NCBI GenBank assembly: GCA_002499455.1
Contig: DALN01000043.1
Location: forward strand, 13,058-31,634
Source of the DNA: Methanoculleus sp. UBA77
Lineage (GTDB): Archaea > Halobacteriota > Methanomicrobia > Methanomicrobiales > Methanoculleaceae
Direction: 5' to 3'
Length of the DNA stretch: 18,577 nucleotides
The notes beneath the pieces are model-generated. The model had not been told where the DNA came from, did not search any database, and saw nothing but the letters and a program-made list of their open reading frames with translations. This document shows positions 1-6,886 of this stretch, piece by piece. The translations under genes were made by a program, and so were the position numbers. How positions within the stretch are numbered: the stretch's first letter is position 1; each line of letters starts with the position of its first letter.

Positions 1-1455
1 AACATCCTCCTGAAGTACGGCATCAAGCGGGGCGACCGGGTGATGCTGATGCTCCCGCGGATCCCCGAATGGTGGATCTTCGTCATCGCGCTCATCAAGC
101 TCGGCGCGGTCTTCTGCCCCTGCCCGACGATGCTCACCCCGAAGGATATCAAATACCGTATCCGGGCGGGGAAGTTCCGGATGATCATCACCAACTCCGA
201 GAACGCCGAGAAGGTCGACGAGATCGCCGACTCCTGCCCGCTGCTCGACACCCTCTTCCTCGCCGACGGGGAGCGGGAGGGCTGGGCGAGCTACCCGCAC
301 GAGCTCGAGTATCCCGCACCGGTCTCACACCACACGGTCAGCATGCCGGTTGCAAAGAAGACAAAATCGACCGACCCGATGATGATCTACTTCACCTCGG
401 GCACCACCGGCGAGCCGAAGATGGTGCTGCACAACCAGAGTTACCCGCTCGGCCACATCATAACCGCCTCGCTCTGGCAGGACCTCACGCCGAATGACCT
501 GCACCTGACCTTCTCGGATACCGGGTGGGCGAAGTGCGCCTGGGGCAAGATCTTCGGCCAGTGGATTGCCGGGGCCTGCATCTTCGTCTACGACACCCGG
601 GGGAAGTTCGGCGCGACCGAGCTCCTCCCGCTGATAGAGAAGTACGAGGTGACCACGTTCTGCGCACCGCCGACGGTCTACCGGATGCTGATCCTCGCCG
701 ACCTCGACAAGTTCGACTTCCGGGACCTCCGGCACTGCTGCAGCGCCGGCGAACCCCTCAACCCCGAGGTGATCCGCGTCTGGCAGGACGGCACCGGGCA
801 GCCCATCTACGAGGGATACGGCCAGACCGAGACCGTCTGCTGCATCGCCACCTTCCCCTGCATGAAGTATAAGGCAGGGTCCATGGGCAAACCCGTCCCG
901 GGCTGGCAGATCGAACTTCACGACGACGACGGACGCCCGGTCCCCGACGGCGAGGAGGGGAGGATTGCCATCAAGCTCGACCCGCGGCCCGTCGGGCTCT
1001 TCGTCGAGTACCTGGACAACCCCGAGGCGAACCGGGAGTCGTTCCAGAACGGGTTCTACTACACCGGCGACAAGGCACGCAAGGACGAGGACGGTTACTT
1101 CTGGTTCATCGGGCGCGACGACGACGTCATCAAGTCCTCCGGCTACCGGATCGGGCCGTTCGAGGTCGAGAGCGCGCTCCTGGAGCACCCCGCCGTCCAG
1201 GAATCTGCCGTCATCGGGTCGCCCGACCTCATCCGGGGCATGATCGTCAAGGCGTTCGTCGTCTTAAAACCCGGTTACCAGCCCTCCGAGTCGCTGGTGA
1301 AGGAACTCCAGGCGCACGTCCGGAACACCACCGCTCCCTACAAATACCCGAGGACGATCGAGTTCGTCCCCGACCTCCCAAAGACCCTCTCGGGGAAGAT
1401 CCAGCGGGGCATCCTCCGCGACCGGGAGATGCGCAGCCAGGGCAACGGAAACTGA
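1..1455 (+). CDS. AMP-forming acyl-CoA synthetase, medium-chain/MACS type (5' end missing)
   Basis: This enzyme activates a carboxylic acid with ATP to an acyl-adenylate and transfers it to CoA in the cytoplasm. The frame is open from base 1, so the true start lies upstream; 484 residues are present against about 550 for the family. The AMP-binding motif YFTSGTTGEPK is near residues 130-140, followed by YEGYGQTET, YYTGD, the hinge-region motif GRDDDVIKSSGYRIGP and the C-terminal KTLSGKIQR, whose lysine (in GK) is catalytic for adenylation in the family. The motif spacing and the GQTET block resemble archaeal MACS-type ligases for branched or medium-chain acids more than acetyl-CoA synthetase Acs. 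The exact substrate cannot be read from sequence. It is convergent with hisH and ends just before a T-run. Confidence 0.93.
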   Translation, partial: NILLKYGIKRGDRVMLMLPRIPEWWIFVIALIKLGAVFCPCPTMLTPKDIKYRIRAGKFRMIITNSENAEKVDEIADSCPLLDTLFLADGEREGWASYPHELEYPAPVSHHTVSMPVAKKTKSTDPMMIYFTSGTTGEPKMVLHNQSYPLGHIITASLWQDLTPNDLHLTFSDTGWAKCAWGKIFGQWIAGACIFVYDTRGKFGATELLPLIEKYEVTTFCAPPTVYRMLILADLDKFDFRDLRHCCSAGEPLNPEVIRVWQDGTGQPIYEGYGQTETVCCIATFPCMKYKAGSMGKPVPGWQIELHDDDGRPVPDGEEGRIAIKLDPRPVGLFVEYLDNPEANRESFQNGFYYTGDKARKDEDGYFWFIGRDDDVIKSSGYRIGPFEVESALLEHPAVQESAVIGSPDLIRGMIVKAFVVLKPGYQPSESLVKELQAHVRNTTAPYKYPRTIEFVPDLPKTLSGKIQRGILRDREMRSQGNGN

Positions 1456-1463
1456 TCCATACC

Positions 1464-1470
1464 TTTTTTT
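1464..1470 (+). terminator. T-run terminator after acyl-CoA synthetase
   Basis: Seven consecutive T lie 8 bases after the stop codon. Archaeal RNA polymerase commonly terminates at such U-tracts without a hairpin. On the opposite strand, a T5 run (plus positions 1508-1512) lies about 55 bases past the hisH stop and could end the convergent transcript. Confidence 0.5.
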
Positions 1471-1566
1471 CACGTGAGGCCCGCATCGCCGTGGTGCGCT
1501 GCGGAGCAAAAAGAGTTGTGAGGACCCGGAATTCGCCCCTCAGGCTAAAACCGGGTGGACCCCCGG

Positions 1567-2175
1567 TCAGCAGACCCGCTCGATGAAGTTCTCGAGGATC
1601 TTGAGCCCGACCGCCCCGCTCTTCTCGGGGTGGAACTGGACCCCGTAGGTGAGCCCGCATTTGACGGCGGAGGCGAAGGGGTGGATGTAGGGGGTTCTCG
1701 TGAGGGTATGCTCCGGCGCGGCCGCCGCATAGTAGGAGTGGACGAAGTAGACGTACTCTTCCCGGCCCAGCCCCTCAAAGAGCGGGTCCTGCCCCTCGAT
1801 GCGGATGGTGTTCCACCCCATGTGGGGGACCTTCTCCCCGGCGGCGGGGGCGAACCGCTTCACGTCGCCCGGCACCAGGCCGAGCCCCTGGTGGATGCCG
1901 TGCTCTTCGCTCCTGTCCATGAGCATCTGCATCCCCAGGCAGATCCCGAGGAGCGGTGTCTTCCCGGCCGTCTCACAGACCGTCTCCGCGAGACCGCCGA
2001 GCATCTCCATCCCGTCACGGAACGCTCCGACCCCGGGGAGGATGATGCCGTCGGCCGCCGCGATCACTCCTGGGTCCGCCGTGATCGTCACCGCCGCTCC
2101 TGCACGCTCAAGGCCCCGGAGGACGCTCCGGAGGTTGCCGACCCCGTAATCAATTATAACTATCCTCTTCTTCAT
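1567..2175 (-). CDS. hisH: Imidazole glycerol phosphate synthase, glutamine amidotransferase subunit HisH
   Basis: HisH hydrolyses glutamine and channels ammonia to HisF, which forms imidazole glycerol phosphate and AICAR in histidine biosynthesis. The 202-residue product has the usual family length. It begins MKKRIVIIDYGVGNL, carries the nucleophile motif GICLGMQ (Cys79), and has the rest of the class I glutaminase triad in FHPEKS (His182, Glu184). An upstream in-frame ATG at 2181 exists, but ATG 2175 has GGGGAG six bases ahead and gives the canonical N-terminus. Its start lies inside the 3' end of the PAPS-reductase-like gene (26-bp overlap), so the two are very likely cotranscribed and translationally coupled. 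hisF is not in the window. Confidence 0.95.
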   Translation of the reverse strand: MKKRIVIIDYGVGNLRSVLRGLERAGAAVTITADPGVIAAADGIILPGVGAFRDGMEMLGGLAETVCETAGKTPLLGICLGMQMLMDRSEEHGIHQGLGLVPGDVKRFAPAAGEKVPHMGWNTIRIEGQDPLFEGLGREEYVYFVHSYYAAAAPEHTLTRTPYIHPFASAVKCGLTYGVQFHPEKSGAVGLKILENFIERVC

Positions 2176-3559
2176 CCGCATCTCCCCGCTTTCGCCATAA
2201 CCCGCGCTCGATCCAGTCGCCGGAGAGCCCCTGCTTCTCCTGCCAGGCCGAGAGTTTCTCAAGCCACATCGACCAGGGGCCGGGGCAGGAGTTCTTGATG
2301 ATCTCAAACGTCGCAAGGTCGCTTGAGGGGCACATGAAGCACCCGATACGGTCGAGCCCCCGCTCGTAGAGGGTGTTGTAAGGGGCCTTCTCCCGGAAGA
2401 TGTAGAGCCAGACGTGCATCGCCGTCCACTGCTGGATCGGGGCTGCCGAGAGCTGCTGCGGGACGTGGGCGTTCCGCCAGACCCGCCGGCTCTGCATCCG
2501 TTTCACCGACTCGTACTTTCGCTGCCCGATGAACGAGAGGCATTCGCCCCAGTTCTCGTCGATCAGGCGGCCGACCGGGTGGAGCTTGCAGACCTTGCAG
2601 CACCAGCGGCTGTCGACGGCCGGCGGGCCGTTCTTCTCGAACTCCTGCCAGAACGTCTCCTCATCGCAGACCCGCAGAACGGTAAGCCCGTAGCGGTCCG
2701 CGACCGCGTCCACGTTTGCGCAGGTCTCCGGGAACTCAAGCCCCGTATCGGCGAAGAGGAGCGGCACCGGACCGAGCGCCTTTAAGACGACGAGCAGGGT
2801 GGCGAGGCTGTCCTTCCCGCCGGAGTAGGAGACCGTGGGCTGCTGGGGATTCTTCTCCGCCACGTCGCGGACGAACCGGACGCTCGCCGCCTCGTATTCG
2901 GTGAGGACCCGTTCGTTTGACGCGACGGCGTCCTCCCATGTGGCCGCACCGGGAACACAGACCGACGCGATATTCTTCCTCGTCCGGATGACGAGCCCCC
3001 GTTCCATCGTCGCAGCGGTGGCGGCGTCGACCTTCGCCCTCCCGACGCCGATGCACTCCCCGGCCCGCGTCAGGATGAAGACCTCGTCGCCCTCGGCGAC
3101 GGCAGGGTCGATCGAGACGAGACCCGGCGCGAGGACGCTTGCGCCCTCGTCTCGTATGGACGGGATCGCACCGTCGTCGACGACGACGTAGCGCTTCGTC
3201 GGCCGCAGGTACGCCGCGGCGGCCGGCCGCGGGAGGGGCTCCCAGCGCGCTTCGTCGGGAAGGTAACGGACCGCGCCCACGACCGCGCCGCCGAGGACGA
3301 CCTCGTCCATGCGATCATCGGCAGGGACCTTGTTCAGGAGCGCTATGTGGCCTTCCGGTATCAGCGGCGCTCCGAAGTGCTCGCCGAATATGCGGTTGAC
3401 CCGCTCGATGTCGTCGGGAAATGCGGGCCGGGCGTCGCCCGGCGGCGTGACGGCTACCGGGCGGGTCGGGGCGCCGCAGGCGCAGACCCCGGAGAGCACC
3501 GGGGTATGGCAGGCGTCGCACCAGCGGAGCAGGATCTTTCCGAGATAGATACGGGGCAT
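2150..3559 (-). CDS. PUA-domain, PAPS/APS-reductase-like adenine nucleotide hydrolase with Fe-S-type cysteines
   Basis: The 469-residue product has three parts. An N-terminal zinc ribbon has Cys14, Cys17, Cys26 and Cys28. A PUA-like RNA-binding segment lies around residues 115-200. A PP-loop ATP-pyrophosphatase/PAPS reductase domain follows, with SGGKDS at 246-251 and LLFADTGLEFPET just after. Cysteines CCxxC at 320-324 and CxxC at 407-410 match the CC...CxxC layout that holds a [4Fe-4S] cluster in APS reductases. This architecture is known in archaeal proteins annotated as PAPS reductases, but the zinc ribbon and PUA domain point to a sulfur-transfer or RNA-modification role rather than assimilatory sulfate reduction; that is inference. 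The 3' end overlaps hisH by 26 bp. The ATG is preceded by no strong ribosome site, so a short or leaderless transcript is possible. Confidence 0.85.
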   Translation of the reverse strand: MPRIYLGKILLRWCDACHTPVLSGVCACGAPTRPVAVTPPGDARPAFPDDIERVNRIFGEHFGAPLIPEGHIALLNKVPADDRMDEVVLGGAVVGAVRYLPDEARWEPLPRPAAAAYLRPTKRYVVVDDGAIPSIRDEGASVLAPGLVSIDPAVAEGDEVFILTRAGECIGVGRAKVDAATAATMERGLVIRTRKNIASVCVPGAATWEDAVASNERVLTEYEAASVRFVRDVAEKNPQQPTVSYSGGKDSLATLLVVLKALGPVPLLFADTGLEFPETCANVDAVADRYGLTVLRVCDEETFWQEFEKNGPPAVDSRWCCKVCKLHPVGRLIDENWGECLSFIGQRKYESVKRMQSRRVWRNAHVPQQLSAAPIQQWTAMHVWLYIFREKAPYNTLYERGLDRIGCFMCPSSDLATFEIIKNSCPGPWSMWLEKLSAWQEKQGLSGDWIERGLWRKRGDADEEEDSYN

Positions 3560-3581
3560 TCAATATCCGTTGGGAGAAGGC

Positions 3582-3604
3582 GAATAAAAATCTTGGTATA
3601 TTCC
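3582..3604 (-). promoter_or_regulatory. Candidate AT-rich promoter of the PAPS-reductase-like/hisH operon
   Basis: Read on the minus strand, this AT-rich stretch contains TTGGAATATACC and ATTTTTATTC, 25-45 bases ahead of the ATG at 3559. That is about where an archaeal TATA box would sit for a leaderless or very short-leader mRNA. The assignment rests on position and composition only. Confidence 0.35.
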
Positions 3605-3792
3605 AAACTTTTTCCCTATTGCTCTCCTGAAAATAGGATTTTTATCCGGGCCGTTCTGGTGCTCTCCGGTGACGGCCGCCCCCGTCTCCCGGCACCCCCC
3701 CGCATACATGTCGGCGAATAAAATACCTGGTGCCTGTTCTGTTGCACCGGAGCCCGATCTTGTGGGTATACCCGACGATCTGATGCATAGCA

Positions 3793-3799
3793 TTAAATA
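3793..3799 (+). promoter_or_regulatory. Candidate TATA box, rightward promoter in the 3560-4076 gap
   Basis: TTAAATA lies within an AT-rich stretch in otherwise GC-rich DNA. A start site about 25 bases downstream would fall at 3820-3824, at the ATG of the doubtful ORF 3824-4084, or would give a roughly 255-base leader for the membrane protein at 4077. A perfect 10-bp palindrome, GGGTATACCC, lies just upstream at 3764-3773. Nothing else recognisable was seen between 3605 and 3790. Confidence 0.3.
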
Positions 3800-3823
3800 G
3801 ATAATCTGTCTCATAGTATTATC

Positions 3824-4084
3824 ATGTTCAATCATGTAGAATCACACCCGTTGTGCCGGCACCGGCGTAGCGATGATTCTGCGATGATGAACGGAGAGTA
3901 TCCATATGTCCCGGGTGATTCCATGACCTGCCGTATGCCGACCGCCGATATAACCCCAGCCCTCCATATCATGGCGATTGACTGCGAACTCCCGGTAGCA
4001 ACCGCCGTCACCGACCGGCGGTTCTCGTGCACCGGGTTGCCCCCGACCCCCGCACCGGACAGGAGAGGTGAGACCCATGCGTGA
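3824..4084 (+). CDS. Doubtful 86-residue ORF upstream of membrane protein
   Basis: The ORF begins with an ATG where a leaderless transcript from the TATA-like box at 3793 would start, and its stop overlaps the ATG of the next gene by 8 bases. The predicted protein (starting MFNHVESHPLCRH) has no recognised domain, several His and Cys residues and no membrane segment. Codon use is less GC-biased at third positions than in neighbouring genes, and an opposing ORF covers the same DNA. It could be a leader-region artefact; it is listed because of its position and overlap only. Confidence 0.2.
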   Translation: MFNHVESHPLCRHRRSDDSAMMNGEYPYVPGDSMTCRMPTADITPALHIMAIDCELPVATAVTDRRFSCTGLPPTPAPDRRGETHA

Positions 4085-4463
4085 GAGCAGCAGGCTCTCC
4101 CTCGCCTTCGGGATCGTCCTTGCCCTGGTGGCCGGGGTTGTCCCCCCCCTCTTCAGCCCGGTAGCAGGGGTGACCTCCGTACGGTTCGGGGGGAAGTCGT
4201 TGCGGAAGACCGAAGTCATGGGGCTGATCATCTTCGTCCTCATGGCGGTCGTCATGCTTGCGGTCGGCACCGTGCTCTTCTGCGACTGGCTCGAGGGATC
4301 GGACTCGATGCCTGCCGGCATGCCGGTCGATATCGGGCCGATTGCCGGTCTGAACATCGTCGGCACGGTCCCGACCATGGCCATCGTCTTCGGCGTCGAG
4401 GTGGTCGGCGGGCTCTCCATCATCATGCTCTACATGCTCTCCAGCGCCCGGAGAAGCGGGTAA
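4077..4463 (+). CDS. Small integral membrane protein, function unknown
   Basis: The 128-residue product has three hydrophobic stretches likely to span the membrane, near residues 7-27, 44-65 and 88-118. A short hydrophilic loop with the basic patch SVRFGGKSLRKTE separates the first two, and a polar loop SDSMPAG separates the last two. The C-terminal SSARRSG is positively charged and probably cytoplasmic. ATG 4077 is preferred over the in-frame GTG at 4068 because AGGAGAGG lies 8-15 bases ahead. No enzymatic motif is visible and I do not recognise the family. It is monocistronic, or at most paired with the doubtful ORF upstream. Confidence 0.7.
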   Translation: MRESSRLSLAFGIVLALVAGVVPPLFSPVAGVTSVRFGGKSLRKTEVMGLIIFVLMAVVMLAVGTVLFCDWLEGSDSMPAGMPVDIGPIAGLNIVGTVPTMAIVFGVEVVGGLSIIMLYMLSSARRSG

Positions 4464-4608
4464 GCCTGCCCCCCGCCCGCACCCCGTTTTCCCGATCTCC
4501 CGCCAGCGCGGCCCGCCGGTGCGACTCCCCGTTCCCCGGCGCCGCTGTCCGGGAAAAATACGCCTATTTTCGTCGTAAATTCCGGAGAATTCGGCTGAGG
4601 GAGCGTAA

Positions 4609-4617
4609 AATTTATAT
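4609..4617 (+). promoter_or_regulatory. TATA box for the 26-residue lysine-rich protein
   Basis: AATTTATAT, preceded by an A-rich stretch, sits about 60 bases before the ATG at 4671. It leaves room for a leader of about 30 bases that carries the strong ribosome site at 4651-4662. Confidence 0.55.
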
Positions 4618-4670
4618 CCGGACCGGGTGACATCAGATATATCCCGCCTCGGGAGGGAGGTGTGTCATTT

Positions 4671-4751
4671 ATGGCAAAGGATAAGAAGTCTCAGGATAAG
4701 AAGCAGGAGAAGGCTCCGGAGAAGGCCCCGGTCAAGGGAAAGAAGAACTAA
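4671..4751 (+). CDS. 26-residue lysine-rich small protein
   Basis: The product starts MAKDKKSQDKKQEKAPEKAP and ends VKGKKN: about 40 percent lysine, with no hydrophobic core and a repeated EKAP unit. It has the full expression apparatus: a TATA box at 4609, a very strong ribosome site GGGAGGGAGGTG at 4651-4662 with 8 bases to the ATG, and a T-rich tract at 4760-4776 after the stop that could terminate transcription. Such composition suggests an unstructured nucleic-acid-binding or ribosome-associated peptide, but no family is recognised. It is below the length that gene callers usually report, so it may be unannotated in relatives. It is convergent with trkH. Confidence 0.72.
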   Translation: MAKDKKSQDKKQEKAPEKAPVKGKKN

Positions 4752-4759
4752 GCCTCTCA

Positions 4760-4776
4760 CCTTTATCTTCTTTTTC
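4760..4776 (+). terminator. T-rich tract downstream of the lysine-rich small gene
   Basis: A pyrimidine-rich stretch ending in TTCTTTTT begins 8 bases after the stop codon and is consistent with archaeal U-tract termination. No further gene was seen from 4777 to 4923. Confidence 0.4.
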
Positions 4777-4923
4777 GCCGGTCGGTGGTCCGGCATACCT
4801 ATCCTCCCCCCGGCCGCGGTCATTGCAGCCCGTTGTTCTCTTTGCGGTTCGGTCCGGAGACCGGACGGCGATCCTGCATCCGAAAAGATCCCGGCCAAAA
4901 TGATCTGCAGGGCTCATCGCGGG

Positions 4924-6474
4924 CTACAGTCTCCTTGATACCCCGAGCACCAGAGCGATGACGGGCACGATCTCGAGCCTTCCTGCCCACATGACGATGA
5001 TGAAGAGCAGTTTTGCTGCCGGGCTCATACCGGTGTTCACGAACCCGGTGGTGATCCCGACGTTTGATACGGCGGAGACGACCTCAAAGATGACATCCGC
5101 CGAGTCGAACCCCCCCTGCGGCGCACAGTGGAGCAGGAGGAGGGTGGCGACCGCGACCAGCAGGACGAAGAGCACTGCAACAAGCATGTTCTTTGAGACC
5201 TCGTATTCGGGGAGATGCTCGAGGATCTGCCGCCCCTCGTACCGGAGCGGCGTGATCGCCCGCCAGCCGGTGTAGATTCTCCTGAACCACCACCTGAGCA
5301 TCTCAAGGGCGAGGATGATCCTCGCGAGTTTAATACCCCCTGCGGTGCTTCCTGCCGATCCGCCGACGAGCATCAGGCTCGTGAGCACTATCACCGTCGT
5401 GCCATACCAGCTCCGGGGGTCCGCGTTCTGGAACCCGGTGCAGGTGATGCCGCTCACCGTCATGAAGACTCCCTCACGGAGGGCCTCGAGAGGAGGAAGG
5501 GCGGAGATCGTCACGAGATCGAGCGTGATGACGGCGCATCCGGCAAGGATGAGCGCAAAGAGGAGGATCGCCTGCCGGTCCGTGAGGAGCTCGAACCGTT
5601 TCCGGTAGTAGAGGAGGAAGTAGAGTTTGAACGGCAGGGCTCCGGCGATCATGACCGGGACGACGAGCATCTCGAGGACCGGGTTGTTGTAGTAGAGGAT
5701 GCCGGCCGTATGCACCGCAAACCCCCCGGTCGATATCGCCGTCATGACGATGTTGACCGCGTCCCAGAGGGGGATGCCCGAGAGGAGGACGAGCCCGATC
5801 CCGATAGCCGTGAGCGCGATGTAGATCCGCCACATCTCAAAGCCGGTGGCGACGACGCTCGGCATGAACGTCTCGGACCTCCCCTCCGCACGGTAGAGCC
5901 GGAACCGGGTCAGGCCCGTTCTCCCCGCGAGCGCGATGGTGAACGCGACAATGCCAACCCCCCCCATCCACTGGGTCAGCGAACGCCAGAAGAGGATCAT
6001 CTTCGGGGCGGTATCGACCGAAGGGAGAAGGGAGAACCCCGTGCCGGTCCAGCCGGACATCGCCTCGAAGACGCTGTCGATATAGGGCATGCCCAGGCCG
6101 AAGGTGTAGGGGAGGGCACCGATCAGGGCGGCCGCGAGCCATATCAGGGCAACCGCAGAGAGGGCAACGGAGAGGTGCGCCTCCCCCTCCACCTTCCTGA
6201 TGCCGGCAAGCCAGATGCCGAGGAGACCGAACCCCGCCGGTGCCGAGGCCATCGGGAGGAGATATCCGGTCTCGCCGCACCAGATGCCGACCAGGAACGG
6301 TGTGCAGGAGACCAGTGCGATGAAGAGGAAGACAAGTCCGAGGTCTGGAGCGATGATTGCAAACTGGCTGTGTGCCGCCGGCAGTGTCGTCCTGCCGTTG
6401 TGTGCCGTGAAGGAGCGGTTTTTGCGATGTTGCATGCCACGCCTGATGCGGGTCGCCGGGATCTCCAGCCGCAC
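4924..6474 (-). CDS. trkH: TrkH/KtrB-type potassium uptake membrane subunit
   Basis: This is the membrane pore subunit of a K+ transporter of the superfamily of K+ transporters. The protein has about 10-12 hydrophobic helices and the four quasi-repeated pore loops: SGWTGTGFS, TAISTGGFAVH, SGITCTGFQ and SNVGITTGF. The glycine in each loop lines the selectivity filter. VGGSAGSTAGGIK, a TrkH hallmark, is present. The start is a GTG at 6474 (516 residues) with GAGGGTG about 10 bases ahead; an internal ATG at 6435 would give 503 residues, and the first 37 residues are basic and polar, so the shorter form is possible. The partner TrkA regulatory subunit is not in the window. Its upstream region is shared with the divergent sensor gene. 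Confidence 0.93.
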   Translation of the reverse strand: MRLEIPATRIRRGMQHRKNRSFTAHNGRTTLPAAHSQFAIIAPDLGLVFLFIALVSCTPFLVGIWCGETGYLLPMASAPAGFGLLGIWLAGIRKVEGEAHLSVALSAVALIWLAAALIGALPYTFGLGMPYIDSVFEAMSGWTGTGFSLLPSVDTAPKMILFWRSLTQWMGGVGIVAFTIALAGRTGLTRFRLYRAEGRSETFMPSVVATGFEMWRIYIALTAIGIGLVLLSGIPLWDAVNIVMTAISTGGFAVHTAGILYYNNPVLEMLVVPVMIAGALPFKLYFLLYYRKRFELLTDRQAILLFALILAGCAVITLDLVTISALPPLEALREGVFMTVSGITCTGFQNADPRSWYGTTVIVLTSLMLVGGSAGSTAGGIKLARIILALEMLRWWFRRIYTGWRAITPLRYEGRQILEHLPEYEVSKNMLVAVLFVLLVAVATLLLLHCAPQGGFDSADVIFEVVSAVSNVGITTGFVNTGMSPAAKLLFIIVMWAGRLEIVPVIALVLGVSRRL

Positions 6475-6654
6475 CGCCGGAACACCCTCTATGGATCATA
6501 AAGATTGCGGTGCTCTCTGCCGCACGCCGCCCCCGCAGGTGCAGCGGCCGGGGATATCCGGGGAGTGGATGCGCCTGTAGCGGTCTTTCCCGGCCGACCG
6601 GCCCGGATTGGGCTGTTGATTCTCACCGGTGCGACGATCCTGTGCCGACGTATT

Positions 6655-6692
6655 TTTATAATTGTGGTGGAATAAACCACATAGTATATACT
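6655..6692. promoter_or_regulatory. AT-rich divergent promoter region between trkH and the PAS sensor
   Basis: In a 412-base gap without a convincing gene, this stretch holds the only clear AT-rich island. It contains TTTTTATAATTG, a 5-bp inverted repeat GTGGT/ACCAC around 6664-6680, and the palindromic TATA-like AGTATATACT at 6683-6692. Rightward initiation about 25 bases after the last box would give a roughly 170-base leader for the sensor gene. Leftward use for trkH would give a long leader. Confidence 0.45.
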
Positions 6693-6782
6693 CGCGGTGT
6701 GGGCGATCCTCACTACCGTATGCCCCACGCCTGCCGGGGCGGTGATGTTCTGCCGGTTGTCCGGCGGGCCCGTTGGGGAGAA

Positions 6783-6836
6783 CCCGTGCAGGCGGAGGGG
6801 GAACCGGGCTCGCCTGTCAAGCCGCCGCGGCACGGG
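6783..6836 (+). other. Potential structured leader hairpin ahead of the PAS sensor gene
   Basis: CCCGTGC (6783-6789) pairs perfectly with GCACGGG (6830-6836). Inside it, GGCGG (6791-6795) pairs with CCGCC (6822-6826), leaving a 26-base loop. It lies about 50 bases before the preferred start at 6887, in the expected transcript leader. It matches no riboswitch class I can name. High GC makes chance pairing more likely. Confidence 0.35.
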
Positions 6837-6886
6837 CGTACGGTCTGTGCCATGCTGTTCCTGAAAGCCGGTCTCGTCGCCGCAGG

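Noticed and set aside
3560..3835. 91-residue minus-strand ORF upstream of the PAPS-reductase-like gene
   Set aside because: It covers the presumed promoter region, has no domain, and third positions do not follow the GC bias of real genes here.
5215..6501. 428-residue ORF antisense to trkH
   Set aside because: Its residues are almost all D, E, R, G and P without domains, the usual shadow of a GC-rich membrane protein gene. trkH has all four pore motifs.
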